64,000 nucleotides of DNA, taken from NCBI RefSeq assembly GCF_026151205.1, contig NC_087072.1, forward strand, positions 16,879,669 through 16,943,668, given 5' to 3'. The DNA is from Bolinopsis microptera (lineage: Eukaryota; Ctenophora; Tentaculata; Lobata; Bolinopsidae). Numbering within the stretch: position 1 is the first letter of the stretch; every line of letters begins with the position of its first letter. Under the pieces are notes generated by a model. That model was not told where the DNA came from. It made no database searches and worked only from the letters and a program-made list of their open reading frames with translations. A program made the translations under genes and the position numbers. Shown here piece by piece: positions 24,722-35,700 of the stretch.

Positions 24722-26404
24722 TTACGGAGGATTGGAAAGACACGTTGTTGAACGTCTGTCAACGATAGTCAATAGACATTAGACATGTGATTCAGATGAA
24801 AATGAATCAAATTATTTTATTAATACGCTAATCTATGAGTCGAACTCTGAATTCGTAGTAAAGAGAGATGGCGGATTATTGATAATTAAATGATTACTCG
24901 CCTGCAAACCCTGCATTTGACAACAGAGTTAATTTGCTTAACAAATGTAATTTCTCAATGGTTGATGATTTAAGTTTGTTGAAGATATTTGCAGTTTATC
25001 TATATTATAATACTATGTTATATACATATATTTTTGTAAATGGTCATTAGAACCACCGGCACCGTCCGGGCAAACAAACTACGACATTTTACTTCTCCAG
25101 ATTTACCAATGAACACAGAATTGATAAAACTAAAAGTCAGCTTTCCTCGACACTGTTTTGACAATTAGTGAGTTCACTGTTGATGGCACAAGACATGACT
25201 GAGGTACTGAAAGCTAAATTACCGAAGAAAGCTTTGTTAAAAAGAAAATCATCAGAATAGAAGGAGAAATTTTGGGAAAATTGTTTTCGAAGGAACTACA
25301 GGTCTCTAAAGATTCCCAGTTTCTATACTGTACCTGACATTACAAACAGGTGTCTTACAACGACAGAGCCATCTTCTGGTAAGAACATTAGTTGGAAGGT
25401 GATAAGAATGGCTGATAACTCGTTATCCTTTCTATTTACGACACTGACTATATAGTATAGTGGTGCGATAAGAACGTTAGAGGATGACTAATGAGAAGAG
25501 TCTGGCTCTCTGAAATGTAGGGTTGCAACTGTGAGGTATGCACATAGTTGCTTCTTCCAGAATCTGATGTATTCCCTATTATGTATTCCCTAATTTTGTG
25601 TTTTCCCTATGTTGAACAGGTGTTAATCCTTGTGAGCTGTTTTTCATCAGTATAATGGTTAGCTAAAGAATGTTACTATATGTAATGTAAATCATCCGCA
25701 AATATATAATTATCATAAATAGATTTGCTAGTAAAAAAAAGATTTTTATCCTACTTCTAGGTGGGCAAAAGGTAATTTTAGCGAATAATTTGAAATTTCA
25801 CGAAATCTATAAGTAGAAGTTTCAGAAAATACCAATATGGTGACATTAGTCATTATATCCTGACTTGTCGGTAGATGTAGTAGACTATAACTTCGTGATT
25901 TCCGTATTTTTGTCGTGGTAGCAGTTAGAAAACGTCATTTGGCTTCACTAGCAATGTCTACAGAAATATTTAGTATTTCCCGATATTAATCCAATCTTGC
26001 TGCCAGATCGCCTAATCTCTACAGTTATGATTAAATTGTAGTGGGGGGTTGGCGGCTAATGTTTTATACGTAATCATGCTCTCGTATTTCAGAACATTTC
26101 TCTGCCTGAAGCCGATGGTTGCAAAGTAGTTAAGGACTTATGACTTCTGTTTCGGTTGTAAAGCTACTATGAGTAAGAGTATAATATGTAAGCCCTCTTA
26201 CACATATTACTTGTGTGCAAGGTGGACTATCATTTAGTAAGTGTCAAGACCAGACAGTGAATCCAAGTGGAAGGCTGTTTTAATGCATGTACACTACACA
26301 GTGCACAACAGTAACATTTTAAGTGGAGCACCTTCGATTAGTCGCACAATTACTGATCTTACATCTTCCTCCATATCTATTATCTAATTTGCTTATATTT
26401 CTTA
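24722..26404. other. No gene seen
   Basis: AT-rich sequence with no exon, RNA gene or repeat that I can support. Confidence 0.5.
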
Positions 26405-26580
26405 GCAACAATGGACATTTACCGATTGTTGAACTTCGACATTTAGCGTCATCTAACGTCATCTAGCGTCATTTAGCGTCATTTAGCGTCATCTAGCGTC
26501 ATCGAGCGTCATTTAGCGCTAGAAGACGCTAAATGACGCTAGATGTCGAATTTCAACTATCGATAAAGGTCCGCAACAAT
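26405..26580. mobile_element. Small foldback element with internal decamer array
   Basis: Imperfect inverted arms of about 45-50 bp (AGCAACAATGGACATTTACC at the left; its near-complement GGTCCGCAACAAT at the right) enclose about eight decamers of ATTTAGCGTC/ATCTAGCGTC at 26440-26519. The array then meets its own complement (GACGCTAAATGACGCTAGAT) at 26525-26544, so the whole segment can form a hairpin. Confidence 0.75.
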
Positions 26581-27046
26581 CGCCAACTTTATGTTTTGAG
26601 GCTTTTTTAATGTTGCACTTGCATGTTGCAGGTTGCTGCAGGTTGCTGCAGTTTGATAACGCCGGATCATTTAGTCACAGTTGACCTCGCTCCTCCAAAA
26701 TTCGAATCTGAAGTCAAAGTCCACCGATCACTACTACAAGTATTGGTTGCTGTCACCAATATTTAGTGTGAACTCCAAACGTTCCAGGATAGTTAACATT
26801 TAATGACAATTCACAATAGTATCAGTATTTGCAGTTTTGGTCGACTAACAAAGTCTACTTAAAGTGATATCTTGCATTGATGGCAATTTCCCTGAAATGG
26901 GGCTCGTTGTCACAGCTAATCGTTGTGTTAACTTATCTACTCTTACTCAACTAATTTTGTGTTGAGTCGTAACACTAGGGGCATTGGGAAAGCGTAATCA
27001 AAGTTAGGGAGGCGCTGTCATTCTGCAAAACAATTATCTGCAATTT

Positions 27047-27430
27047 CACAGTCACAGTCACAGTCACAGTCACAGTCACAGTCACAGTCACAGTCACAGT
27101 CACAGTCACAGTCACAGTCACAGTCACAGTCACAGTCACAGTCACAGTCACAGTCACAGTCACAGTCACAGTCACAGTCACAGTCACAGTCACAGTCACA
27201 GTCACAGTCACAGTCACAGTCACAGTCACAGTCACAGTCACAGTCACAGTCACAGTCACAGTCACAGTCACAGTCACAGTCACAGTCACAGTCACAGTCA
27301 CAGTCACAGTCACAGTCACAGTCACAGTCACAGTCACAGTCACAGTCACAGTCACAGTCACAGTCACAGTCACAGTCACAGTCACAGTCACAGTCACAGT
27401 CACAGTCACAGTCACAGTCACAGTCACAGT
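27047..27430. repeat. Hexanucleotide microsatellite (CAGTCA)n, about 64 units
   Basis: About 384 bp of CAGTCA repeats show no interruption that I can see. The minus-strand frame of alternating Thr-Val is a by-product. Confidence 0.98.
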
Positions 27431-28756
27431 TATCGCTCTACGATTACGAACCCTGTAAGCTAGAGAGATTAGAGTGTATGTACAGGGGTATACTTTTATA
27501 GTAATTAATTATGAGCCCAGAGACTATAACTTAGCCTAACAACAGTTGCTACAAACACATTGCACATCATTAGTTGAATAGTCGATGGTATGATCTCAAA
27601 TTGAGTCCCAATACCCGTACCGGTACAATGTATAAATAGACTCGATAGCCGATTATCCATCACAAAGGAGTGGAGACATAGCCTATCAGTGCATTAATTC
27701 TCATTTGATCGCTTTCAGGCATGGGCGTTGACCTGGCTTACTCAATTGTATTGTTCATTGTTATTCTTCAAGACATTCCCCATCAGTGATCAGTTGCTAG
27801 GCCTGATAAATTTTAAATATTGATGGTACTCATTGTAAATACCGATGATACTCATTGAACCCGAATCAACATTGACATAAGGTCAAGTCTCCAGCAGTAA
27901 TTGTAGCACTTTGGCATTGTAATATTCAGTATATTGTGTTGGTATAGAGAATAGAGTTTATAATGCCGTAGGACGGTGAGATGTCTACGATAACGGAGAC
28001 ATTTGAACGGAAATATTTTAGTCTTCGAAATTAAAATTGAATTATTTGACGCTGACGGTACCAGTCTCATGTTATTTTCTAAATTAGACTCCGTAGTCCG
28101 TTGCAATACCGTGGACTGTCACGTTTCACTTCTGCGTTCCTTTGACATTCCTTAGTGCTATACGGATACCAGATATGATACATAAAAAGTTGTATGCTTT
28201 GCATTTTTCACTTGACTCCAGACCTTTCAAACTTCAAGGGGGGGGGGGGGGGGCTCAGGGGGAGGGGGTTCAGCACCGTTCAAACCATTGCATCTGAGCG
28301 ATCGTTTAGCTAGTCCAAAGTTGGCTATACAAATTGAAAATTGGTTACGATCGGAAATGGCTGCATGAATTATGGCATTCCTAACGCTTTCCCACTGTGC
28401 GAGGGTATTTGTTATTCAATTATCTCAATTAAATTGATTAAATTTTAGGTAGCCAAGTAAAAATCAGTAGATTAAAGTAACGAATCAAATAGACTCAAGT
28501 AATTATGCAGTGAATAATGGTCCAGGCCACAAGGTGCCAGTCTCACAACACTATTTATAATTTATATAGCCTATTTTGTAACCGTAGCAACGGCAGCAGG
28601 TTCTGATTGCCTTTATTAACTGACGTTCCCACTCTGCGTCTGTTAGTTTTAATATCAGCCGAAAGGAAATACTGATAGTTATTATTCCTGCCGTTGCTTG
28701 TGATTTTTGTTGATTTTGAGTTTCTTTTAGTCCCCGGCTCGTGTAAATGCTACATG
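27431..28756. other. No gene seen; G-rich run at 28238-28269
   Basis: A run of 16 G is followed by CTCAGGGGGAGGGGG, which could form a G-quadruplex on the + strand. No exon is supported. Confidence 0.6.
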
Positions 28757-29360
28757 TCTGCCGTTTTCTGACAAAAGTGCTTAAGTAACACAAGGTTCAT
28801 TTTGTGCAAATTGACTTTAAAGATTTCAATTCTGTAATTGCTCTGGGCTAGCTATTGTCCAATTTAAACTGCACCCACTATGTTTCTAAGGTACTTTGTC
28901 GACTTTTGAGACTTATGACAAGGTTTCATCATCCTAACTTCTCGGAAAGTGCCTCAAAATCACAAATTATAGTTTGAATTTCTTAGAAAACGAGCCCGTT
29001 TTCACAAAAGTGCTTAAGTGACATAAATTGTTTTTTCCCAGGCCAAAAGACCCACGATCACCAAATTGCCGTCACTAGGCCAGTTTTGGACGTAGAAAAC
29101 AATGCCACCGTTTTCAGTTCCCGAAATGGCACCATTTTTAAAATAAGCGGCACCCGTTTTCCAAAATATTTCTTAAGCACTTTTCTCAGAAAAATGACCA
29201 TTTTTTGCATTTTAGGGGGTTCCAAAAAGGGGGTTTTGGGGGGTCGGCGAATGTATCCAATGGTCCTCAGGGATAGTTCTTGACCCAAAAACAAAAGTTA
29301 GACCAAAAAACCCGAAATTTCCAAAATGTTACTTAAGCACTTTTGTCAGAAAACGGCAGA
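28757..29360. mobile_element. Non-autonomous TIR element, 604 bp with 33-bp perfect inverted ends
   Basis: The left end TCTGCCGTTTTCTGACAAAA...GTAAC (28757-28789) is the exact reverse complement of 29328-29360. A subterminal copy of CAAAAGTGCTTAAGT occurs near 29005, and a related inverted motif (TTCTTAAGCACTTTTCTCAG) near 29170. No transposase is encoded. Flanks CTACATG and TATATCA show no clear target-site duplication. Confidence 0.85.
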
Positions 29361-32161
29361 TATATCAGTATAATATAAGGATGAAGTGTGCTGGCTATTA
29401 TTTGAGTCTTGAGATGCTGATGATGTGTCGGTACTCACACATCATCAGTATTACATCTGTATTAGGTATTTTTTGAAGTTCAACTATTACATTGCATTAG
29501 TATTCATTCTGATTTTCCCATGGTTTGAATATTTTATCAATATTGCAACAATTGACATATTCCATTTATTAAAAATACACGCAGCAAGCAAATTCAGTTG
29601 GATTGCGGTCATTGGTCATGAACAAATCGTATCATTATCAACTGTACCGGCTGAAGGACTATTGTTCATTTTTACGTGTTTTCCGTGGAGTTTCAAATTC
29701 AATTTCATTGTTCCAGGTAAATTGAAATACTTAAACCAAGGTAGGCTGAAGCAGCATCTCATAATAAACAAACTTCATCATTATATTGGTCATGTTCTCC
29801 CGTATTGTTCGTAATCTATACCATTCACCGGACAGTATGCATATTGTATAATAAGACTAGCTGCGCTATAAATTATGCCTACATGACACATGAGCACGTG
29901 GTCGCATTCTTACTACCACATTTCTTAGAAAGTAGTCGTGTTTCAGTCTGCATCACGTCTTGCATGTCAAGACTCACATACTGGTTTCATGATACTGATA
30001 CCGGTATATAATAACGATACTGATTTCGTAGAAATCACACTTGTCCCGACGTAAGCTGTTCGTCAGCTTGCTTTTTGTCTCCCGTCATCTAGTCTTAACT
30101 TCAATTTTACCTCATAATCGTGATGGTTAGAACTTAGATGACCTCATGTTCCAAGCAATTTCTGAGTCCCTCTCTATATCAGAACACATCGGCCCATCGG
30201 GGCCGAGTGTCCGTTAGTGTACTGAACATTACCTTGCTGGTAGCTGCTACGTATTACCAACTGGGTGCTTTAGATTTGATTGGATTGAGATTTTACAGGT
30301 GTGCTGCACCGTTGGTCGTATCAAGAATAGAAACACACACTACCCTCGGAATTGATCGCAGTTTTATGGTCACCGCGGTTTAGGCGTGATAAATTTGATT
30401 TCGATAATGAAATCAAACCGCTATTGTACCCCGATCTACAACGAGTTTCTAAATTCAACATATTTGATGTTGTACGTGTTTCATTTGCTTTCATGCTCTC
30501 TGCTCTGGAGCGACGACTCGAAAGGCCAGTAGTATAACATAGATACTAGATAGAGCCTTTAAAAGTTACGAGGATGATATCTTGCTAAATTTCATGGATG
30601 GTTGGCAGTTCTGTGTTGTGTCAAATACTAATTATTATAAAGGCCAATCCCCAAAGATCAAATCATTGGACTTGTGATCTTGTGTCCGTTTGCGGATGGA
30701 TAAACTAGGGATGATATTTGTAGTTATTTGTAACTAGATACGTTATTACCAGCCACTATTTAGCCAGATGTAATCAGAAGTTTGGTCGGTAGTTTTACCT
30801 TTTTGCTCTGAGCTCCAGTACCACATCACTTCCGGACACTTGATATTCGGTATTGGTTGTTTACCTGATTTCACTTGAGACTTTCAACAAAGTAACCAGG
30901 TTATCAGGACTCGATTATAATACTCATCCGGGGGCTGTCCCTGAAAGTTTGAAGGAGGAACTTGACGTAATCCAGCTATCTGATTATGTTCTGTGCACGA
31001 CAAGTCACAGTGTACTGCAGTGAGCACACTATACAGGGACAGGTGCTGGCTGCACTACTATATAACTGAAGTAGAGTAGCGTGGAGTACAGTGCAAGGAT
31101 AATGCATATACAAGGATTTGCCTTGTCTGTTGTCGCTTGAATAATGCATATGATTTGTTCAACCGCTTGAATATGATTTGTTCAGCTGTAAAAATATGCT
31201 GCTGAGAGCTTGCCGGGATCTTGTAGTTACTTGCCTTGTTGAATGTACAGATGTGTAATGAAGAAGTAGTCATGAAACGGTTGATTTGATACAATTACAT
31301 ATGATTCAGTATTTCATATTCTACTGACCACATCAAGAACATACCAAATATAGCACATGTTACATAACGTGGCATCATACCTTAAATCATGCATTTTTAG
31401 CCGCATATAAATATAATATATATGCATGCATAATGATAAATAAACATTTGTCTGTTCCGTCCTCATTTCGACCTCCCAAATCGACGGGACCGGTAGCATA
31501 CATTTTATTTTTAGACTGAAGCTAGTTTTTTACTGTATTTTGCGATTTTTTATGCTGTCCCAATCAGTTATCAGATCTACTTTTAGTTACAGTTTGGGGA
31601 ACATCTTCTCAAGAAGCAGTCAATATCAAATTGATAAATATTAGGATAAATGCTAACTAGTCAACGTTTTAAAACATTCTTTGTGAATTCCACACTGCTG
31701 TTTGCTTAATGGACTACGTACAAATAAATAAAACTGTTTGCAATTGTTTAAACAGCAGACAGTTGATCAAAATTCCAGCTTTGAGTTTAACCGACCAATT
31801 GTTTCTTGGCCAGTCTCATTTACAATTTAGTAATGGAAAATAATGCGGATGCAACATTGTCAATTGTTTCAAAATACAATTTAGCTTTAAAATTTAGTTG
31901 TTATACTTATGCGTTCTGTTCATGTTGTAGGATCGTGCACAGAAATCCAATATTATTGGCTGGATAAACTTGCCTTTTTGTTGCTTTAATTTTTAATGAC
32001 CATTAATTTGCGTTTATAATAAAGTTTCATATATCCAGTAATTTTGGTTTCTTCTATAAGCGAGTTTTCTCACTACATACCGAATTTGAGCGTGCATTTG
32101 CAAGTTTGCCGGATTAAGATAAGTTAACTGATCGCTCTCCACTCTAGAAGTGTTAATCACC
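29361..32161. other. Intergenic, no supported gene
   Basis: The 129-residue frame at 29425-29814 overlaps a segment (about 29505-29585) that resembles 39310-39405, with shared motifs such as ATTTTCCCA, ACAATTGA(C/T)ATATT and AAATACAC. It looks like part of a dispersed repeat. No other gene is supported. Confidence 0.45.
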
Positions 32162-34415
32162 ATGTGTCTGATCGGTTCCGGCTGTTTGTTTAAGAATGAG
32201 TACAGATTCCAGAAAGCTATTGCCAAGGTAAGATATCGCTTAACAGCTAACCATCAGTGGTTACCTTTCAACGTTTCCCTTTGATTGTCTCAACAGCCTA
32301 CTTTTACACACTTCATTAAGGGCCTGCAATTAAACAGTGGTCCAACAGTAAGATCTAACTCTGTCTCTAATTCTGTCTCCCCAGAAGAGATTAGAGAACG
32401 GGAACCACGGCTCTCCCTGTACCCCCCAGTTCCACAGAGGGGTACTCTGTGCTGAGCAACTCAAACTTGTCAGACCGTGAGTATAGTAATAAAGTTATCT
32501 TGAAAAGATATAGTTTACTGAGCGCCTATTTATCAAGATGTTGTTTCTATAAGACACGCAGCTAGCTAGGAGTGTTGCATGTTTTTAGTGTATCGAACAT
32601 GCACCACAAATATTTATATACCACATCTTATGTACCACATCTTGCCAGGGAGTCAGTATCTGGGAGTATTGTGATAGAAACACCCAGAAGAAACTTTCAG
32701 AGTATCCGGTCTAGAACTGCACAGGCAGCACAACACAACGAATCTGGATCCTGCAAAAGGGTGGGTGCAAAGCTTTCTAGCTCTCTTTAATAGTGACTAA
32801 ACTTAAATCTTAGACTTTATCGTTTGGTCTTTCTGATTAGACTCACAGTTAATATTATTAAAGGTTTTCTGAAAGAAATGTCTGAATTGTTAACATAAAC
32901 AGATGGTCACTGAAATCCCTCTCCCCTATACTTGCTAACCTCTTCATATCTACATTTTACAGGTCTCCATATTAAAAGACAGTGCCCCGGACGTTGGTAA
33001 GCTAGAGAAAAGAAATTCAGCTACCACCACACAAAGAGTAAGAGCAACAGACTAGCCTAATTGTCCCACAAATAGTGCAACATACTGTAATGGGAAGGGG
33101 GGTGACACGTCCGCCAATGTCCGCCTATGTCCTGTCCTTTTTGGATTCTATGAGACAAAGGTGAACGGATGTGTTTTTTGGGACATTAGCGGACATTGAC
33201 GGACATTGACGGACATTATGGTGGGCTCGGACGGACATTTGCGGCCATTAACGGACAAACATTATGAGAGTTTTTCGCACATGATTTGGACAGTTGGAAG
33301 AAGCTTATATTCATAAGTCAAAAAATTTACAAAGTTATCCTGGAAACAACTTTTGTTTACATTTCAGGTTACCCTGATCATTATGAGCCAAAAATATTTT
33401 ATCGAAGCCCCCCCCCCCCCCCCCCCCATTCGATACACGATTTTGGATTGGAGGCTAGGCTCCCCCTTTGAAATGCGATCTCGAAAGGCAGGCCTCCCTG
33501 TAATATGCAATACGAGCTCGGAAGCTCGGGGGCCCGGCCTTCAGACTGAGCGGCGTATATCGAGAATGACCCTGTTCAGCGTGACGTCATGGTCGATATT
33601 GCGAAATCCTTATTAGAGGCCTTTCTATTGTTACTGCGTGGGGTTGACTATTAAGTTTCTATAAAGGAAATCAACATCAATCAGAAACAATAGCTATGTT
33701 AATATGAACTAACTGATTTCATTATCAGTACCACTTGCACTTTTCATGAATCCTGACAGTGTGAGTGAAACTTGTCTTGTTTCCAGGTATCTATCACCAC
33801 AAGAGGGGTCACCTACAAAACTGGGAGTGATCACTCTCTAGAACCTGACCAGCGTGAACTAACACAGGTAGGGACGGACATTGAACACTATTTCAATTCG
33901 GTGTATTATATAAATTGCTCAAAATTAATATTGATCAGTAAACTAACCCCAACTAAAAACATTCCACCATCTGTGTCCACTGTCCATGTAGTGCCTGTCT
34001 TATTGCGACAAAGTGAACCCCCGACAAAGTAAACCCCCGACTAAACCCCCTGTCCCAGGTGACTACAGTAGAATCCCAGCCGAGAAAGGTGTCCCCAGCA
34101 GACAGTGGGATGTACAGCGCCAGCTCCGCTAAATCAGTAGACTGGGACACTAGGGACGCCTCCCTGGACCGAACACCCTCTCTAGCCCAGTCTCAACAAG
34201 ACAGCACAGTGGTGGAGGAGGATGTGGATACAGAGGATACTCTGGAGGAGGAGGAGGAGGAGAGGGTGGGGGTGGAGGAGAGGGTGGGGGTGGAGGAGAG
34301 GGTGGGGGTGGAGGAGAGGGTGGGGGAGGAGGAGAGGGTGGGGGTGGAGGAGAGGGTGGGGGTGGTCCTGGTGACTGATAAGAAGACTCTTATTGGCTCT
34401 CAACCAGAGTTGTAG
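32162..34415 (+). CDS. Unidentified six-exon gene, Ser/Thr-rich with Glu/Val repeat tail
   Basis: Exons 32162-32227, 32385-32476, 32649-32760, 32963-33037, 33787-33867 and 34059-34415 have GT-AG borders and agreeing phases. They give about 260 residues from a CACCATG start (MCLIGSGCLFKNEYRF). The middle is polar and Ser/Thr/Arg-rich with basic patches (TPRRNFQSIRSR). The last exon encodes VDTEDTLEEEEEE followed by six heptads of ERVGVEE, produced by a 21-bp GGTGGAGGAGAGGGTGGGG minisatellite. No membrane helix or known domain is visible, so it looks like a disordered cytoplasmic protein. The frame of the second exon is the least certain: another frame (PRLSLYPPVPQRG) is also open for a stretch. 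The fourth intron carries a decamer repeat element and a C run. Confidence 0.6.
33091..33270. mobile_element. GTCCGCCTAT/ACGGACATTG decamer element, copy A
   Basis: A short G run and GACACGTCCGCC are followed by TGTCCGCCTATGTCCTGTCC and a core containing TTTTTGGATTCTATGAGACA. Decamers ACGGACATTG in the opposite sense come next. The same core occurs at about 47070-47095 and, degraded, near 45250. It sits in an intron of the gene at 32162-34415. Confidence 0.75.
33408..33427. repeat. Poly-C run (20 C)
   Basis: Uninterrupted C run within an intron. Other long G or C runs lie at 28238, 39428, 45217 and 47119. Confidence 0.95.
34255..34370 (+). repeat. 21-bp coding minisatellite
   Basis: About five and a half copies of GAGAGGGTGGGGGTGGAGGA encode ERVGVEE in the last exon of the 32162-34415 gene. 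One copy has GGAGGA in place of GGTGGA, giving ERVGEEE. Confidence 0.9.
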
Positions 34416-35700
34416 GGATGTGCGTGCAGTTTAGTTTATTGAACTCACTCAATTAATATTGGAATTTGGAAACAGCAATCAGAGATTGCACCGTGGAGCC
34501 AATGACTTTAAATTTCATCATTCAACGGGGATTCGGCCGGGAATTAAGGATAAAAGTCTCAGATGTTGATATGGATTTGTCTGTTGAAATTCGTGACTTA
34601 CTGAGATGACTGGAAGTTACATCATCTTATCATTTGAGTGTTTTTATTTTATTTCGGCAAAGCAAGGACTTTTGTTAACAGACTCTAGTAATGAAACACC
34701 TTTTCAAACGAACTGAAGATGAAATTTCGAATGTATTATATGTTATAGCAATTGAAATCATACAGTATAACAGAATCGAAGAAACGTAAAACGAAAGCTG
34801 CAAAGGCATTTACATAAATTTTCAGATGACCGGATCTAAAAAACTTTTTAAAATTAACAGCCCAACATTGATTCACGAATTTTTAATTATACTAAAATAT
34901 TATACATTGTTTTTGTTAACCAAGAGTTAATTCTACACTAGCAAACAAGAAATATGACAAAAATCTACATATAAATTAAAATGTACACCCTCTCTGGGTA
35001 GAAACTATTGTCACAATGAAAAATGACACTCAAAACAGCATATTGGAAGTTAATATCTTTTTGAAGATAGACTTAATTTCATGATAAATTTTCAGCGAAG
35101 GGAGTTTGGATCGAGGGTTTTTGTGGTGGGTCGAATCAGAAATCTATCTTCAAACATCTATTTTAGATACTATGACTAAATGCATATTATAACAGTGGTA
35201 GAGTAATTGGCTAAAAATGTGAATCCGCGTTAAAAATCATATGTAAATTGATGCTCAGTGATGTCAAGAACAAGAATATAAATGACTGATAATAATGATA
35301 TATCATAAAATTATGTTAAATGATGAATCATGTTTATTTCAAAAGAAGTATTATTTCTGATTTCTGAAATTATAGAACTCTGAAATGAAATTTGTCGTCC
35401 GCAAAACTGAATCCGTCACATTTGAAATACCATATATAACGAATTAAAAGTGATATCAATGTTAATTACTAAAATACTGTAAAAACATAAAACTTTAATA
35501 AATTTGCATGCATGACCATTTCAAATGCTCTTTAAATGTCATAATAATAATATATTATTGGTAAATAAAAATCCGTGATCATAAATGTTCCGGTCGCAGA
35601 TCTGCTATAGTGTCCATTATAATAATTATTATCATAATTATGATAAAACATATCTTTACAAAACATATCCCTTGTTCCTCCAGAGATCGTCTGATCGCTC
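34416..35700. other. Intergenic region between convergent genes
   Basis: Very AT-rich 3' flank of the 32162-34415 gene and of adducin. Near 35620-35645 is an AT-rich inverted repeat (ATAATTATTATCATAATTAT). No exon is seen. Confidence 0.6.

Noticed and set aside
26975-27427. 150-residue Thr-Val frame
   Set aside because: By-product of the CAGTCA hexamer array.
29425-29814. 129-residue hydrophobic frame
   Set aside because: Overlaps a segment repeated at 39.3 kb and looks like chance coding in AT-rich DNA. No splice or start support.
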